Shown here: positions 43,737 to 53,010 of the stretch, piece by piece
Position numbering within the stretch: position 1 is the stretch's first letter
Layout: the number at the start of each line of letters is the position of its first letter
DNA from: Microvirga flavescens
Lineage (GTDB): Bacteria; Pseudomonadota; Alphaproteobacteria; Rhizobiales; Beijerinckiaceae
Reading direction: 5' to 3'
DNA length: 64,000 nucleotides
Assembly: GCF_003290125.1 (NCBI RefSeq)
Contig: NZ_QMKH01000002.1
Location: 248,001 to 312,000, forward strand
Position numbers and translations under genes: made by a program
Notes under the pieces: model-generated
Database searches by the model: none
What the model was told of the DNA's origin: nothing
The model's input: the letters and a program-made list of their open reading frames with translations, nothing else

Positions 43737-43990
43737 TTGAACCGCCCCGGCACGACACGCCCATTCTCCACATGGGTGGGCTGAAAAGCGCCCTGCTCCC
43801 GGTCGGTGGTGAGTCCGGTCCAGATGAGCGCGAGGATGACGCAGATAAGCCCCGCCGCCGCCAGCCAGACGGCCTGCGCACTCCAGTGCTCCCAGAACAG
43901 GGGATTGCGCCGCAAGATGACGAGATAAACGGCAAAGACGGCGAACGGCAGGAGGAAGAACAGGAATTCCCCGAAGATCGCCCGCGTCAT
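43733..43990 (-). CDS. DUF6111 family small membrane protein
   Basis: An 85-residue protein. Two hydrophobic segments are at about residues 6-27 (FGEFLFFLLPFAVFAVYLVIL) and 40-60 (VWLAAAGLICVILALIWTGL), and a short polar tail ends GRVVPGRFK. This size and form fit the DUF6111 proteins found next to cca in Hyphomicrobiales. Its start ATGA overlaps the NUDIX stop and its own stop overlaps cca. Function unknown. Confidence 0.8.
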   Translation of the reverse strand: MTRAIFGEFLFFLLPFAVFAVYLVILRRNPLFWEHWSAQAVWLAAAGLICVILALIWTGLTTDREQGAFQPTHVENGRVVPGRFK

Positions 43991-44622
43991 GACGTGTAAA
44001 GCCTCTCGTACAGATTGCGGATGATGCCCGCGGTAACGCCCCAGATGTAGCGCCCCTCGTAGGGCATTGCATAGTAGCGGCGCAGCCGGCCCTTCCACTC
44101 CCGCGCGTGCAGCTCGTGCTTGTGCGGGTCCATCAGCACCTGCAGGGGCACCTCGAAGGTATCGGCCACCTCGTGCGGATTGAGCGCGAGGGTGTAGCCC
44201 GGCGACACCTGCCCCACCACCGGCATGACGAGATAATTCGTGGTGGAGAGATAGGCATCGAGATAGCCAAGCGGGCTGATGAAGGCCTGATTGAGCCCGA
44301 TCTCTTCCTCCGCCTCGCGATAGGCGGCCTCCAGAATGGACGAATCCGTGTCGTCGACCCGCCCGCCGGGAAATGCGATCTGCCCCGAATGCTCCCGCAG
44401 ATGCGCCGCGCGCTCAGTGAAAAGCAGGGTCGGCTCATCGCGCATGACCACGGGAACCAGCACGGCCGCGATCTTCGGCTGGAGGGGACCGACAAGCGGC
44501 ACGTTGTCGATGGAATGATCGCCGCGCGGGTTCGACAAAGCCTCCCCGATCTCGGGCGGGCGAGACCTCAGCCTCGCGGCGGCAAGGGCGAGAAAATGCT
44601 CGGCATCGAGAAAAGAGGCCAT
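43987..44622 (-). CDS. NUDIX hydrolase, CoA pyrophosphatase type
   Basis: A 211-residue protein. The extended NUDIX/CoA motif is present: the UPF0035 part LLFTERAAHLREHSGQIAFPGGR and the NUDIX box GGRVDDTDSSILEAAYREAEEEIGL. Such enzymes split CoA to 4'-phosphopantetheine and 3',5'-ADP. It overlaps neighbouring genes on both sides (TGATG at its start, ATGA at its end). Confidence 0.9.
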   Translation of the reverse strand: MASFLDAEHFLALAAARLRSRPPEIGEALSNPRGDHSIDNVPLVGPLQPKIAAVLVPVVMRDEPTLLFTERAAHLREHSGQIAFPGGRVDDTDSSILEAAYREAEEEIGLNQAFISPLGYLDAYLSTTNYLVMPVVGQVSPGYTLALNPHEVADTFEVPLQVLMDPHKHELHAREWKGRLRRYYAMPYEGRYIWGVTAGIIRNLYERLYTS

Positions 44623-45224
44623 CAGGCGACGCCACCGAACGAAGAGACTGGCGCGACGGGAAAGAAGCTCCCGCCGGCGGCAACGCCAAAGACGGCCTCG
44701 CCATTCATGTCACGCTCCTCGCCCAGGGCGATCAGGTCCAGAGCAAGGCTGCGCGTCAGGCGGGCCCAGAGATCGCCGCGCACCTTCACATAAGGCCGCA
44801 CGCCGTCCGCCTCGCCCTGCTCGAACCGCAGCGGGTTTTGCGGGCTGACGGAAACGAGATCGTCGACATTGGTGCGGAACGCGATCTGGCGCCCCGCGCC
44901 CTCCCCGTCCACTGCCATCTCCACGGCGAGAAAGGGAACGTCCTCCACCGCGATGCCGACACGCTCGACGGGCGTGACCAGAACGTAGCGCTCAGGGTCC
45001 TTGCGCAGCACCGTCGAGAAAAGGCGCACGAGGGCCGGGCGGGAAATCGGCGTGCCCATGTAATGCCACGACCCGTCGGCGGCGATCCGCATGTCGATTT
45101 CACCGCAATAGGCCGGGTTCCAGCGCTCAACCGGCGGCGGCCCTTTTCGCCCCGCGTCAGGCCCCAGCGCCTCGACAAGGCGCGCCAGGGCATTGCTTCC
45201 GGAAGTTGCTGCTTGACCGCTCAT
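44622..45224 (-). CDS. DUF1285 domain-containing protein
   Basis: A 200-residue soluble protein. PPPVERWNPAYCGEIDMRIAADGSWHYMGTPI and the following RPALVRLFSTVLRKDPERYVLVTPVE match the DUF1285 N-terminal part; a second half follows (VDDLVSVSPQNPLRFE). Function is unknown. It is the first gene of a tightly packed operon with the NUDIX gene, DUF6111 and cca. Confidence 0.87.
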   Translation of the reverse strand: MSGQAATSGSNALARLVEALGPDAGRKGPPPVERWNPAYCGEIDMRIAADGSWHYMGTPISRPALVRLFSTVLRKDPERYVLVTPVERVGIAVEDVPFLAVEMAVDGEGAGRQIAFRTNVDDLVSVSPQNPLRFEQGEADGVRPYVKVRGDLWARLTRSLALDLIALGEERDMNGEAVFGVAAGGSFFPVAPVSSFGGVA

Positions 45225-45288
45225 GACGAGGACGTGAACAGGAATATCGTTTCCAAGGATCGACGGGTGTGAAATCTTTGCTACTTGC

Positions 45289-45330
45289 TAGAGCAAGATC
45301 GGGCCAAAGGAAATTCGGTTTCCCGGCACG
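45289..45330 (-). repeat. Dispersed intergenic repeat, copy D
   Basis: On the minus strand CCGGGAAACCGAATTTCC ... GATCTTGCTCTA matches the right half of copies A-C. It lies in the divergent gap before the moxR-type gene. Confidence 0.55.
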
Positions 45331-45474
45331 GTTTGAAGCATAGAAGCAAAAGACGCGCGGTCCAGTTCTCATTGCCAGTTCTCCTTGCCCTTTCTGCGGC
45401 GCAACGACCCGCTTGCATCCGATGCGCAAGGGAAGGCACACTGGGAACGGGGCGACGGTGATGAGGAGATCCCG

Positions 45475-46491
45475 ATGACGGCCAGCACAGCGCAAGCGCC
45501 CACGACTCTCGACGACGCCATCGTTCAGAACGCCGAGGCCGCGCTTGAAACCGTCGGGCGGGCGCGTGAGGCGATTCACACCGTCATCTTCGGCCAGGAA
45601 GACGTGGTTGACCTGAGCCTCATCACCCTGCTCGCAGGCGGCCACGGCCTTCTCGTCGGCGTGCCGGGTCTTGCCAAGACCAAGCTCGTGGAGACGCTGG
45701 GCACGGTGCTCGGCCTCGATGCGCGGCGTGTCCAGTTCACGCCGGACCTGATGCCCTCCGACATCATCGGTTCTGAGATTCTTGATGAAGGGGCCGACCG
45801 GCGCCGCTCGTTCCGGTTCGTGAAAGGCCCAGTTTTCGCGCAGCTTCTGATGGCGGACGAAATCAACCGCGCGAGTCCGCGCACGCAATCGGCCCTACTG
45901 CAGGCGATGCAGGAGCATCACGTTTCCGTCGGCGGCGAGCGGCACGATCTTCCGCAGCCCTTCCACGTTCTGGCGACGCAAAACCCCATCGAGCAGGAAG
46001 GCACCTATCCCCTGCCGGAAGCGCAGCTCGACCGTTTCCTGCTGCAGATCGATGTGAGCTATCCGGACCGCGAAGCGGAGCGGCGCATTCTCATTGAAAC
46101 CACGGGCGTCGACGACCGCAAGCCTTCGACCGTGATGAGCGCCGACGGCCTGATGAACGCGCAGCGCCTCGTGCGCCGTCTCCCCGTGGGCGAGAGCGTC
46201 GTCGAAGCCATTCTCGACCTCGTCCGCGCAGCGCGTCCGGAAGGGGAATCCATCGCGGGCGTTTCCGACAAGCTTCTCTGGGGTCCGGGACCGCGCGCCA
46301 GTCAGGCGCTGATGCTCGCCGTGCGAGCACGCGCGTTGATCGAGGGACGCGTCGCACCCTCCATCGCGGATGTGGTGGCGCTGGCCGAGCCCGTGCTCAA
46401 GCACCGCATGGCGCTCACCTTCGCCGCGCGGGCGGATGGAGAAACGATCCCCGCCATCATCGCTCGCCTGACGGCGCGGCTCGGCGCTTGA
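45475..46491 (+). CDS. MoxR-family AAA+ ATPase
   Basis: A 338-residue AAA+ protein. Walker A is GVPGLAKTK near residues 59-67, Walker B LLMADEINRASPRTQSALLQAM, sensor 1 ATQNPIEQEGTYPLPEAQLDRF. MoxR ATPases act as chaperones that insert metals or assemble complexes together with DUF58 and VWA proteins. GAGGAG lies before ATG 45475. The frame is open 30 codons further. It is the first of four genes in an operon. Confidence 0.94.
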   Translation: MTASTAQAPTTLDDAIVQNAEAALETVGRAREAIHTVIFGQEDVVDLSLITLLAGGHGLLVGVPGLAKTKLVETLGTVLGLDARRVQFTPDLMPSDIIGSEILDEGADRRRSFRFVKGPVFAQLLMADEINRASPRTQSALLQAMQEHHVSVGGERHDLPQPFHVLATQNPIEQEGTYPLPEAQLDRFLLQIDVSYPDREAERRILIETTGVDDRKPSTVMSADGLMNAQRLVRRLPVGESVVEAILDLVRAARPEGESIAGVSDKLLWGPGPRASQALMLAVRARALIEGRVAPSIADVVALAEPVLKHRMALTFAARADGETIPAIIARLTARLGA

Positions 46492-46502
46492 GGGAAGGCG
46501 TC

Positions 46503-47429
46503 ATGGCCCGCGTCAGGGTCCTTCCCGAGGAAAGCCGTTCCCCCACCGCGCGTGAAACACGCGAGGCTCTTTCGCTCGCAAGCCGTATGCCGCGCGTTCT
46601 GCTCGAAGCGCGGCGCGTCGCGGCCACGCTCGCGCACGGCATTCACGGACGCCGGCGCGCCGGCATGGGCGAAACGTTCTGGCAGTTCCGTCCATTCGTC
46701 ACGGGCGAAGCGGCGCAGCGGATCGACTGGCGCCGCTCGGGCCGCGACGACCGGCTTTATGTCCGCGAACGGGAATGGGAGACGGCGCAGACCATCTGGT
46801 TCTGGATCGACCGTTCCGCCTCGATGGGCTTCGCATCGGATCTCGCACAGACATCGAAGATCGAACGCGCGCTCGTGCTCGGCCTTGCGCTTGCGGACAC
46901 CTTCGTGGATGGCGGCGAGCGTGTCGGCCTTCTCGGCCTCATGCCACCACGCGCCACGCGCCACATTGCGGAAACGATGGCCGAGGCCATCGTGACGGAT
47001 CGCGCCTCGCTTGAGGACGATCTACCGCCGCAGATCCCAGTAGCGACGCAGGACGAGGCCATTCTCATCGGCGACTTTCTCTCACCGCTGGGCGACATCG
47101 CCGCGAAGATCGAAGCCATTTCGAGCCGCGGCGCGCGCGGACATCTCGTGATGATCGTCGATCCGGTGGAGGAGAGCTTTCCGTTCCACGGGCAGGCGGA
47201 GCTGCGCGATCTCGAAGCCGGCATTTCCTTACGCGTGGGCGATGCCGCCGAATGGGGGCGCTCGTATCGCGAACGGATCACGACGCATCGCGAAGCGGTG
47301 GAGGATCTAGCGCGGCGGCGCGGTTGGTCCTTGACGATCCACCGCACGGACCGCCCCGCGAGCGAAGCCGCGCTTCGCCTCATCACCCTCGTTACGGCGT
47401 CCCGTGGCGTCGGTTTGAAGGGGCGCTAG
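46503..47429 (+). CDS. DUF58 domain-containing protein
   Basis: A 308-residue protein. The DUF58 core is visible as FRPFVTGEAAQRIDWRRSGRDDRLYVREREWE, followed by a VWA-like segment (WIDRSASMGFASD with a partial MIDAS D-x-S-x-S). It normally works with a MoxR ATPase, whose gene lies 11 bp upstream. It is soluble, so it probably meets the membrane proteins made by the next two genes. Confidence 0.92.
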   Translation: MARVRVLPEESRSPTARETREALSLASRMPRVLLEARRVAATLAHGIHGRRRAGMGETFWQFRPFVTGEAAQRIDWRRSGRDDRLYVREREWETAQTIWFWIDRSASMGFASDLAQTSKIERALVLGLALADTFVDGGERVGLLGLMPPRATRHIAETMAEAIVTDRASLEDDLPPQIPVATQDEAILIGDFLSPLGDIAAKIEAISSRGARGHLVMIVDPVEESFPFHGQAELRDLEAGISLRVGDAAEWGRSYRERITTHREAVEDLARRRGWSLTIHRTDRPASEAALRLITLVTASRGVGLKGR

Positions 47430-47432
47430 ATC

Positions 47433-50237
47433 ATGTTCGGCCTTCCGCTCACCTTCGCTGTTCCTCTCGTCCTCACTGCCTTGATCGCGCTTCCGGCCAT
47501 CTGGCTTCTCTTGCGCGTGACGCCGCCGCAACCAAAGCGCATCGATTTTCCGCCGCTGAAAATTCTTTCTGATCTTCTGCCGCGGCGCGAGACGCCCGCG
47601 CGCACGCCCTGGTGGTTGTTGCTTCTGCGTCTTACGCTCGCAGCATTGTTGATTTTCGCCGCCGCCGGGCCGGTCTGGAATCCGCTGCCGGTGAGCGAAG
47701 GGCGCGGCCCCGTTCTGCTTATCGTCGATAACGGCTTCACCGCCGCGCACGATTGGGTGGAGCGGATCGATCTTGCTACGGCTCGGATCGAGGCCGCAGG
47801 CAGGGAAGGCCGCGCTGTCGCCGTTGCGAGCACCGCCGCGCGCGCGCCCAACATTGAATTGGCGGACCCCGCTTCCGCGCTCGAGCGTCTTCGCAGTTTC
47901 AAGCCGCAGCCCTATCTCGCCGACCGAAGAAACCTGATCGAGCCGATCAGGCAATTCCTGACGGCAACGCCCGATGCCGAAATCGTGTGGATCAGCGACG
48001 GCGTGCGCGGCCTCGACGCACAGGCTTTCATCGACGACCTTGCCCCTCTCGTCACAAACCATCTGGTCACCGTTCTCAAGGCTGACCGCACGCCCGTGCT
48101 GGCGCTCACCGGGGTTGCGAATGAAGCGGATGAATTGAAGGTCCGCGTTATCCGCGCCGAAGCAAACGGGCGCGACGGCGGCATCATCCGAGCGCTCGAT
48201 CAGAAAGGCTTGCCGCTCGCCGATACAAACTTCCGCTTCGCATCGAGCGCCGTTGAGAGCGAAGCATCGTTCAAGGTTCCGCTCGAAGTGCGCAACGCCA
48301 TCTCGCGCATCGAAATCCTGGGAGAGAGGTCTGCCGGGGCAGTGACGCTCGTCGATGAAAGCGGCAAGCGAAAACGTGTCGGCATCGTGTTCGGTGGAAC
48401 CGTCGATCAGTCACAGCCGCTCCTTGCGCCGACCTATTACATCTCTAGGGCGCTTAGCCCTTATGCGGAGGTTCGCGAGGGACGCGGCGCGGTGGCGGAG
48501 GCCGTCAGTCAGCTCATCGACGAACAGGCTTCAGTGCTCGTTCTTGCCGATGTCGGCGGGTTCGATCCCGACACGCTCGCGAAGGTGAAGGACTATGTCG
48601 AGCGCGGCGGGCTTCTCCTGCGCTTTGCCGGGTCGCGCCTTGTTGCCAACAGCGACGAGCTCGTGCCGGTGCGCCTGCGGCGCGGTGGCCGCAATCTCGG
48701 CGGCGCGCTCTCGTGGGATACGCCGCGCACGCTGGCCCCATTCATGCGCGAGAGCCCTTTCTTCGGCCTCACGGTTCCCTCCGAAATCGGCGTGCGCCGC
48801 CAGATTCTCGCGGAGCCTGAAGGCGATCTTGCCGCCAAAACCTGGGCCGCGCTGGAGGATGGCACGCCCATCGTCACCGCCGACAGGCGAGGCAACGGTT
48901 TGATCGTTCTCTTTCACGTCACCGCTAACACCAACTGGTCCAACCTGCCGCTGTCCGGCCTGTTCGTCGACATGCTGCGCCGGATCACGGCTCTCGCGCC
49001 GACATCGGTTGAGTTAGGCGCGGAAGCGGGGAAACCCGACAAGGAGCTCCTCGCGCCGCGCGTGACGCTCGACGGATTTGGCGTCCTGATGACGCCGCCG
49101 ATTCAAGCGCGCGCCGTTCCGCGCGATTATGTGCAACGCGCGACCGAAGAGCACCCCGCTGGGTTCTACGGCCCTGCCGATGCAAGCCTTGCGGTGAATG
49201 CGCTCGTTCGCAATGACCATTTGGCACCTCTCGACTACGGTCGCCTGAACGCAAAAGTCTCGGCGTTGGTCGGGGAAAAGACCATCGATCTTCGTCCGCC
49301 TCTCCTGATGCTCGCGCTGATCCTTTTCCTCATCGACACCCTCGCCTCGCTCTGGCTCGGCGGACAACTGGCGGCCCTGCCCGCGCGTCTTCGCCGCTCC
49401 GGTGCAAGCGCGGCCCTCTTTGTCGCGATGTCGCTCATCGCCTTTCCCGCCCATGATGCGCGCGCGCAGGAAAGCCTGCCACCCATCGACCGCAACACCA
49501 TCTCGCCCGCGCTCGTGACACGGCTTGCCTATGTGATTACGGGCGATGCGAAGGTGGATGCGATCAGTCAGGCGGGACTGAAGGGCCTCACGCAGGTGAT
49601 CGGCCTGCGCACATCGCTGCAACCGGGTGATCCTATCGGCGTCGATCCCGCGCGGGATGAACTTGCCTTCTATCCCCTTCTCTATTGGCCCATCGTCGCC
49701 GACAGACCGATCCTGTCCGAGGAGGCCATTCGCAAGCTCGACGCCTTTATGAAGAACGGCGGCACGGTGATTTTCGACACCCGCGACGCCTTTGGCCTTG
49801 GACGAAGCGGAGGTTCGACGCCGGAAGCGCAATCTCTGCGCCGCATGCTCGCAACGCTCGACATTCCCGAACTCGAGCCCGTGCCGCGCGACCACGTCCT
49901 GACGAAGACGTTCTATCTTCTCGATGCCTTCCCCGGCCGTTACGCCACGGGCCAAACCTGGATCGAGGCGCTTGCGCCTCCCGCGGAGGGGGAGACGACG
50001 GGCCCGGCACGCTCCGGCGATGGCGTGTCGCCGATCATCATCACCTCGAACGATCTCGCCAGCGCCTGGGCCGTCGGCCCGCGTGGCGAGGCGCTTTATC
50101 CTGTGGTCGGCGGCGATATCCGCCAACGTGAGATGGCCTTTCGCGGTGGCATCAACATCGTCATGTACACGCTGACCGGCAACTACAAGGCCGATCAGGT
50201 GCATGTGCCTGATCTCCTCCAACGGCTTGGGCAGTAG
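47433..50237 (+). CDS. Large membrane protein with N-terminal BatA-like and C-terminal DUF4159 domains
   Basis: A 934-residue protein. The N-terminal part (about residues 1-90) has the BatA-like double anchor (FAVPLVLTALIALPAIWLLLR, LLLLRLTLAALLIFAAAGPVW). A VWA-like region follows (LIVDNGFTAAHDW). Further membrane segments lie at about 622-680, and after an AHDARAQ cleavage-like site the last 240 residues match DUF4159 (LPPIDRNTISPALVTRLAYVITGDAK). The GATase-like part is in the middle. It looks like a fusion of two proteins kept apart elsewhere. The role is unknown. Confidence 0.87.
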   Translation: MFGLPLTFAVPLVLTALIALPAIWLLLRVTPPQPKRIDFPPLKILSDLLPRRETPARTPWWLLLLRLTLAALLIFAAAGPVWNPLPVSEGRGPVLLIVDNGFTAAHDWVERIDLATARIEAAGREGRAVAVASTAARAPNIELADPASALERLRSFKPQPYLADRRNLIEPIRQFLTATPDAEIVWISDGVRGLDAQAFIDDLAPLVTNHLVTVLKADRTPVLALTGVANEADELKVRVIRAEANGRDGGIIRALDQKGLPLADTNFRFASSAVESEASFKVPLEVRNAISRIEILGERSAGAVTLVDESGKRKRVGIVFGGTVDQSQPLLAPTYYISRALSPYAEVREGRGAVAEAVSQLIDEQASVLVLADVGGFDPDTLAKVKDYVERGGLLLRFAGSRLVANSDELVPVRLRRGGRNLGGALSWDTPRTLAPFMRESPFFGLTVPSEIGVRRQILAEPEGDLAAKTWAALEDGTPIVTADRRGNGLIVLFHVTANTNWSNLPLSGLFVDMLRRITALAPTSVELGAEAGKPDKELLAPRVTLDGFGVLMTPPIQARAVPRDYVQRATEEHPAGFYGPADASLAVNALVRNDHLAPLDYGRLNAKVSALVGEKTIDLRPPLLMLALILFLIDTLASLWLGGQLAALPARLRRSGASAALFVAMSLIAFPAHDARAQESLPPIDRNTISPALVTRLAYVITGDAKVDAISQAGLKGLTQVIGLRTSLQPGDPIGVDPARDELAFYPLLYWPIVADRPILSEEAIRKLDAFMKNGGTVIFDTRDAFGLGRSGGSTPEAQSLRRMLATLDIPELEPVPRDHVLTKTFYLLDAFPGRYATGQTWIEALAPPAEGETTGPARSGDGVSPIIITSNDLASAWAVGPRGEALYPVVGGDIRQREMAFRGGINIVMYTLTGNYKADQVHVPDLLQRLGQ

Positions 50238-50251
50238 GGAGAGCGCGCGGC

Positions 50252-52321
50252 ATGATCTCCTTGAGCTTCTCCCCTCTCGTTCCGGAATACGCGCTTTGGG
50301 CGCTCGGTATTGTTGCAGCGCTGCTGGCGCTTGTCGCGTTCGTCTCGCGCGGTGCGCTTGCCGGGATCCGCGCGCTTGCTCTCGCCATCCTTCTTCTCGC
50401 GCTCGCCAATCCGTCGTTCGTTCAGGAGGAGCGCGAGAAGGTCAAGGATATCGTCGCCGTCGTCGTCGACCGCTCCACATCACAGACTCTCGGCGACAGG
50501 CGCGCAATGACGGACCGCGTGCGGGACGAGTTGCAGCGCCGTTTCGGTTCTCTCACCGATGTCGAGCCGCGCTTCATCGATGTTCCCGACAGTCCCGGCG
50601 ATGACGGTACACGCCTTTTCAGCGCGCTCTCGAACAGCCTCGTCGATGTGCCACCCGACAGGCTCGCCGGCATCGTGATGGTGACGGACGGCGTCGTTCA
50701 CGACATTCCACCCTCTCTCGAAAGCCTAGGCTTCAAGGCCCCTCTTCACGCGCTCATCACCGGCCATCCTGACGAGCGGGACCGGCAGATCAAGCTGATC
50801 GAAGCGCCGCGCTTCGGCATCGTCGGCAAAGAGCAGACCATCCGCGCCGAAGTGCAGGAGCGCGGCGGCACGGGCTCGGCCATCCTGACCGTGCGCCGCG
50901 ACGGACAGCTGTTCGCGCAACAGCGCATCCGCACCGATGCGCCTTTCTCCTTCCCCGTGAAGATCGAGCACGGTGGGCCGAACGTCATCGAGCTTGAAGT
51001 GGAGAGCCTTCCCAACGAACTCACGCAGGCCAACAACCGCGCGGTCATCACCATCGAGGGCATCCGCGAAAAACTTCGCGTACTGCTCGTCTCCGGCGAA
51101 CCGCACGCCGGCGAGCGGACATGGCGCAACCTTCTGAAGTCGGATGCGAATGTCGATCTCGTTCACTTCACCATTCTACGCCCGCCGGAAAAGCAGGACG
51201 GCACGCCGATCAACGAGTTGTCGCTGATCGCATTTCCCTCGCGCGAGTTGTTCCAGAACAAGATCAAGGAATTCGACCTCATCATCTTCGACCGCTACGC
51301 GAATCAGAGCGCGGTTCTGCCGCCGGTCTATTTCGAAAACATCGCGCGCTATGTGGCGGAAGGCGGCGCGGTTCTCATCGCCGCCGGTCCCGAGTTCACG
51401 GGCTATGGCAGCCTCGCGCAAACACGCCTTGCCTCGATCATTCCCGGACGCCCGGATGGGCGCATCCTCGAAGAGCCTTACAAGGCGCGCCTGACGAACA
51501 CCGGAACACGCCATCCCGTCACGCGAGACCTGCCGGGGTCGGAATTCAATCCACCCGCCTGGGGCGAGTGGTTGCGGATCATCGGCGCGCAGGTTCAAAC
51601 AGGTTCGACACTCATGTCCGGTGCGGGCGATCTGCCGTTGCTGGTGCTGCGGCGCGAGGAGAAAGGGCGCGTCGCGCTTCTCCTTTCCGACCATGCCTGG
51701 CTCTGGGCGCGCGGCTACCGCGAGGGCGGTCCACATCTCGACCTGCTGCGCCGGCTGGCGCATTGGCTGATGAAGGAGCCCGCACTTGAGGAGGAGGCCC
51801 TGCGCGCCTCTGCACGCGGGCAGACGATCAGGATTGAACGGCAGACGATGCAGGATCTCCCCGATCCCGTGACCCTGACCGCACCGAGTGGAACGGAACG
51901 GACGATCCTTCTCAACGAAGAGCGTCCGGGGCTCTTCAGCGCCAGTTTCGAGAGCCCGGAACTCGGCCTGCACACTCTGCGCTCGGGCAAGTTGATCGCT
52001 TTCGTGAGCCTTGGACCGGCGAACCCGCGCGAGCTTGCCGACGTGTTCAGCAATACTGAGGCACTGCTCCCGGTCGTCGCCGCCACCGGCGGCTCCGTGC
52101 GCCGTCTTGCGGAGGGAACGGACGTGATTGTGCCACGCCTGACGAGCGTGCGTTCAGGCTCCCGCTTTACGGGCAGCGACTGGATCGGCTTCAGGCCCAG
52201 CAACAGCGCCGTGGTACACGGGGTTTCCGTGTTCCCCGTGGCCCTCGGGTTCCTGGGACTGGTGCTTCTTCTGGGTTCGACCCTTGCCGCCTGGGTTCTC
52301 GAAGGGCGGCGCAGTTCCTGA
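50252..52321 (+). CDS. Large membrane protein, BatA/glutamine-amidotransferase-like fold
   Basis: A 689-residue protein. Two membrane helices lie near residues 10-55 (ALWALGIVAALLALVAFV, IRALALAILLLALANPSF) and one at the C-terminus (VFPVALGFLGLVLLLGSTLAAWVLEG). Between them are a VWA-like part (VVVDRSTSQTLGDRRA) and a class I glutamine amidotransferase-like fold (LRVLLVSGEPHAGERTW through RYVAEGGAVLIAAGPEF). It keeps no clear GATase catalytic triad, so it may be structural. It closes the operon. Confidence 0.85.
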   Translation: MISLSFSPLVPEYALWALGIVAALLALVAFVSRGALAGIRALALAILLLALANPSFVQEEREKVKDIVAVVVDRSTSQTLGDRRAMTDRVRDELQRRFGSLTDVEPRFIDVPDSPGDDGTRLFSALSNSLVDVPPDRLAGIVMVTDGVVHDIPPSLESLGFKAPLHALITGHPDERDRQIKLIEAPRFGIVGKEQTIRAEVQERGGTGSAILTVRRDGQLFAQQRIRTDAPFSFPVKIEHGGPNVIELEVESLPNELTQANNRAVITIEGIREKLRVLLVSGEPHAGERTWRNLLKSDANVDLVHFTILRPPEKQDGTPINELSLIAFPSRELFQNKIKEFDLIIFDRYANQSAVLPPVYFENIARYVAEGGAVLIAAGPEFTGYGSLAQTRLASIIPGRPDGRILEEPYKARLTNTGTRHPVTRDLPGSEFNPPAWGEWLRIIGAQVQTGSTLMSGAGDLPLLVLRREEKGRVALLLSDHAWLWARGYREGGPHLDLLRRLAHWLMKEPALEEEALRASARGQTIRIERQTMQDLPDPVTLTAPSGTERTILLNEERPGLFSASFESPELGLHTLRSGKLIAFVSLGPANPRELADVFSNTEALLPVVAATGGSVRRLAEGTDVIVPRLTSVRSGSRFTGSDWIGFRPSNSAVVHGVSVFPVALGFLGLVLLLGSTLAAWVLEGRRSS

Positions 52322-52825
52322 TTATTCCGGACGCGGCGTCACGGGTCCGCGCGCCTCCGCCAACGCGCCCTCGACGAGTTCGAGCGCGAGGAACCTGTCG
52401 AGATTGACCGGGCCAGGCAGCGTCAGCTGATGGTATGGAATCCGCTTGAAGCCGAAGCGCTTGTAATAGGGCTCGTCGCCCACAAGCAGGATCAGGGAAT
52501 GCCCCTTCTCCCGTGCGGCGTCGATGGAACGGCGCATGAGCGCGCCGCCGATGCCGCGATTCTCGAAAGCCGGCTCCACCGTCAGCGGGCCGAGCATGAA
52601 GGCCGGTTTCGTGCCCGCCGTGATCGGCGTTAGACGGATCGAGCCGACGAGCAGGGTGCCGACCAGCGCGGTGAAGGACAGCGTCATGTCATGAGACGCG
52701 CCTTCCCGCAGACGCGAGGCTGTGCGGGCGAAACGGCCGGGGCCGAACGTGCGCTCGTGCAGACGCTCGATAGCGTCGGAATCGACAGGGAGTTCGGGAC
52801 GGATGATCAACGACAGCTCGGTCAC
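52322..52825 (-). CDS. GNAT-family N-acetyltransferase
   Basis: A 167-residue acetyltransferase. The acetyl-CoA loop is LGPLTVEPAFENRGIGGALMRRSIDAAREKGH (Q/R-x-x-G-x-G/A form), and ILLVGDEPYYKRFGF is the C-terminal motif typical of YhbS-like members. The substrate is unknown. Its stop abuts the end of the convergent membrane protein gene. Confidence 0.9.
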   Translation of the reverse strand: MTELSLIIRPELPVDSDAIERLHERTFGPGRFARTASRLREGASHDMTLSFTALVGTLLVGSIRLTPITAGTKPAFMLGPLTVEPAFENRGIGGALMRRSIDAAREKGHSLILLVGDEPYYKRFGFKRIPYHQLTLPGPVNLDRFLALELVEGALAEARGPVTPRPE

Positions 52826-53010
52826 GGGCAGACTCGCAAAGACATGGCAATGGGAACGGCGGAAAACGTCAGCCGTTTCGTCGTCGCAATGTCCGCTCTG
52901 CCTTCATGAAGCCGGGTCGTTTCCTGTTGTGTGTCCGATGCGGGTCTTCTTGACGCCGCACCGCTTGGGCGCATTGCTCTAGCAGCGTTCACGGGCGGGC
53001 GCAAACATTC

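Noticed and set aside
52970-52985. Possible fifth copy of the intergenic repeat (GCTCTAG)
   Set aside because: Only the last seven bases match; too short to separate from chance.
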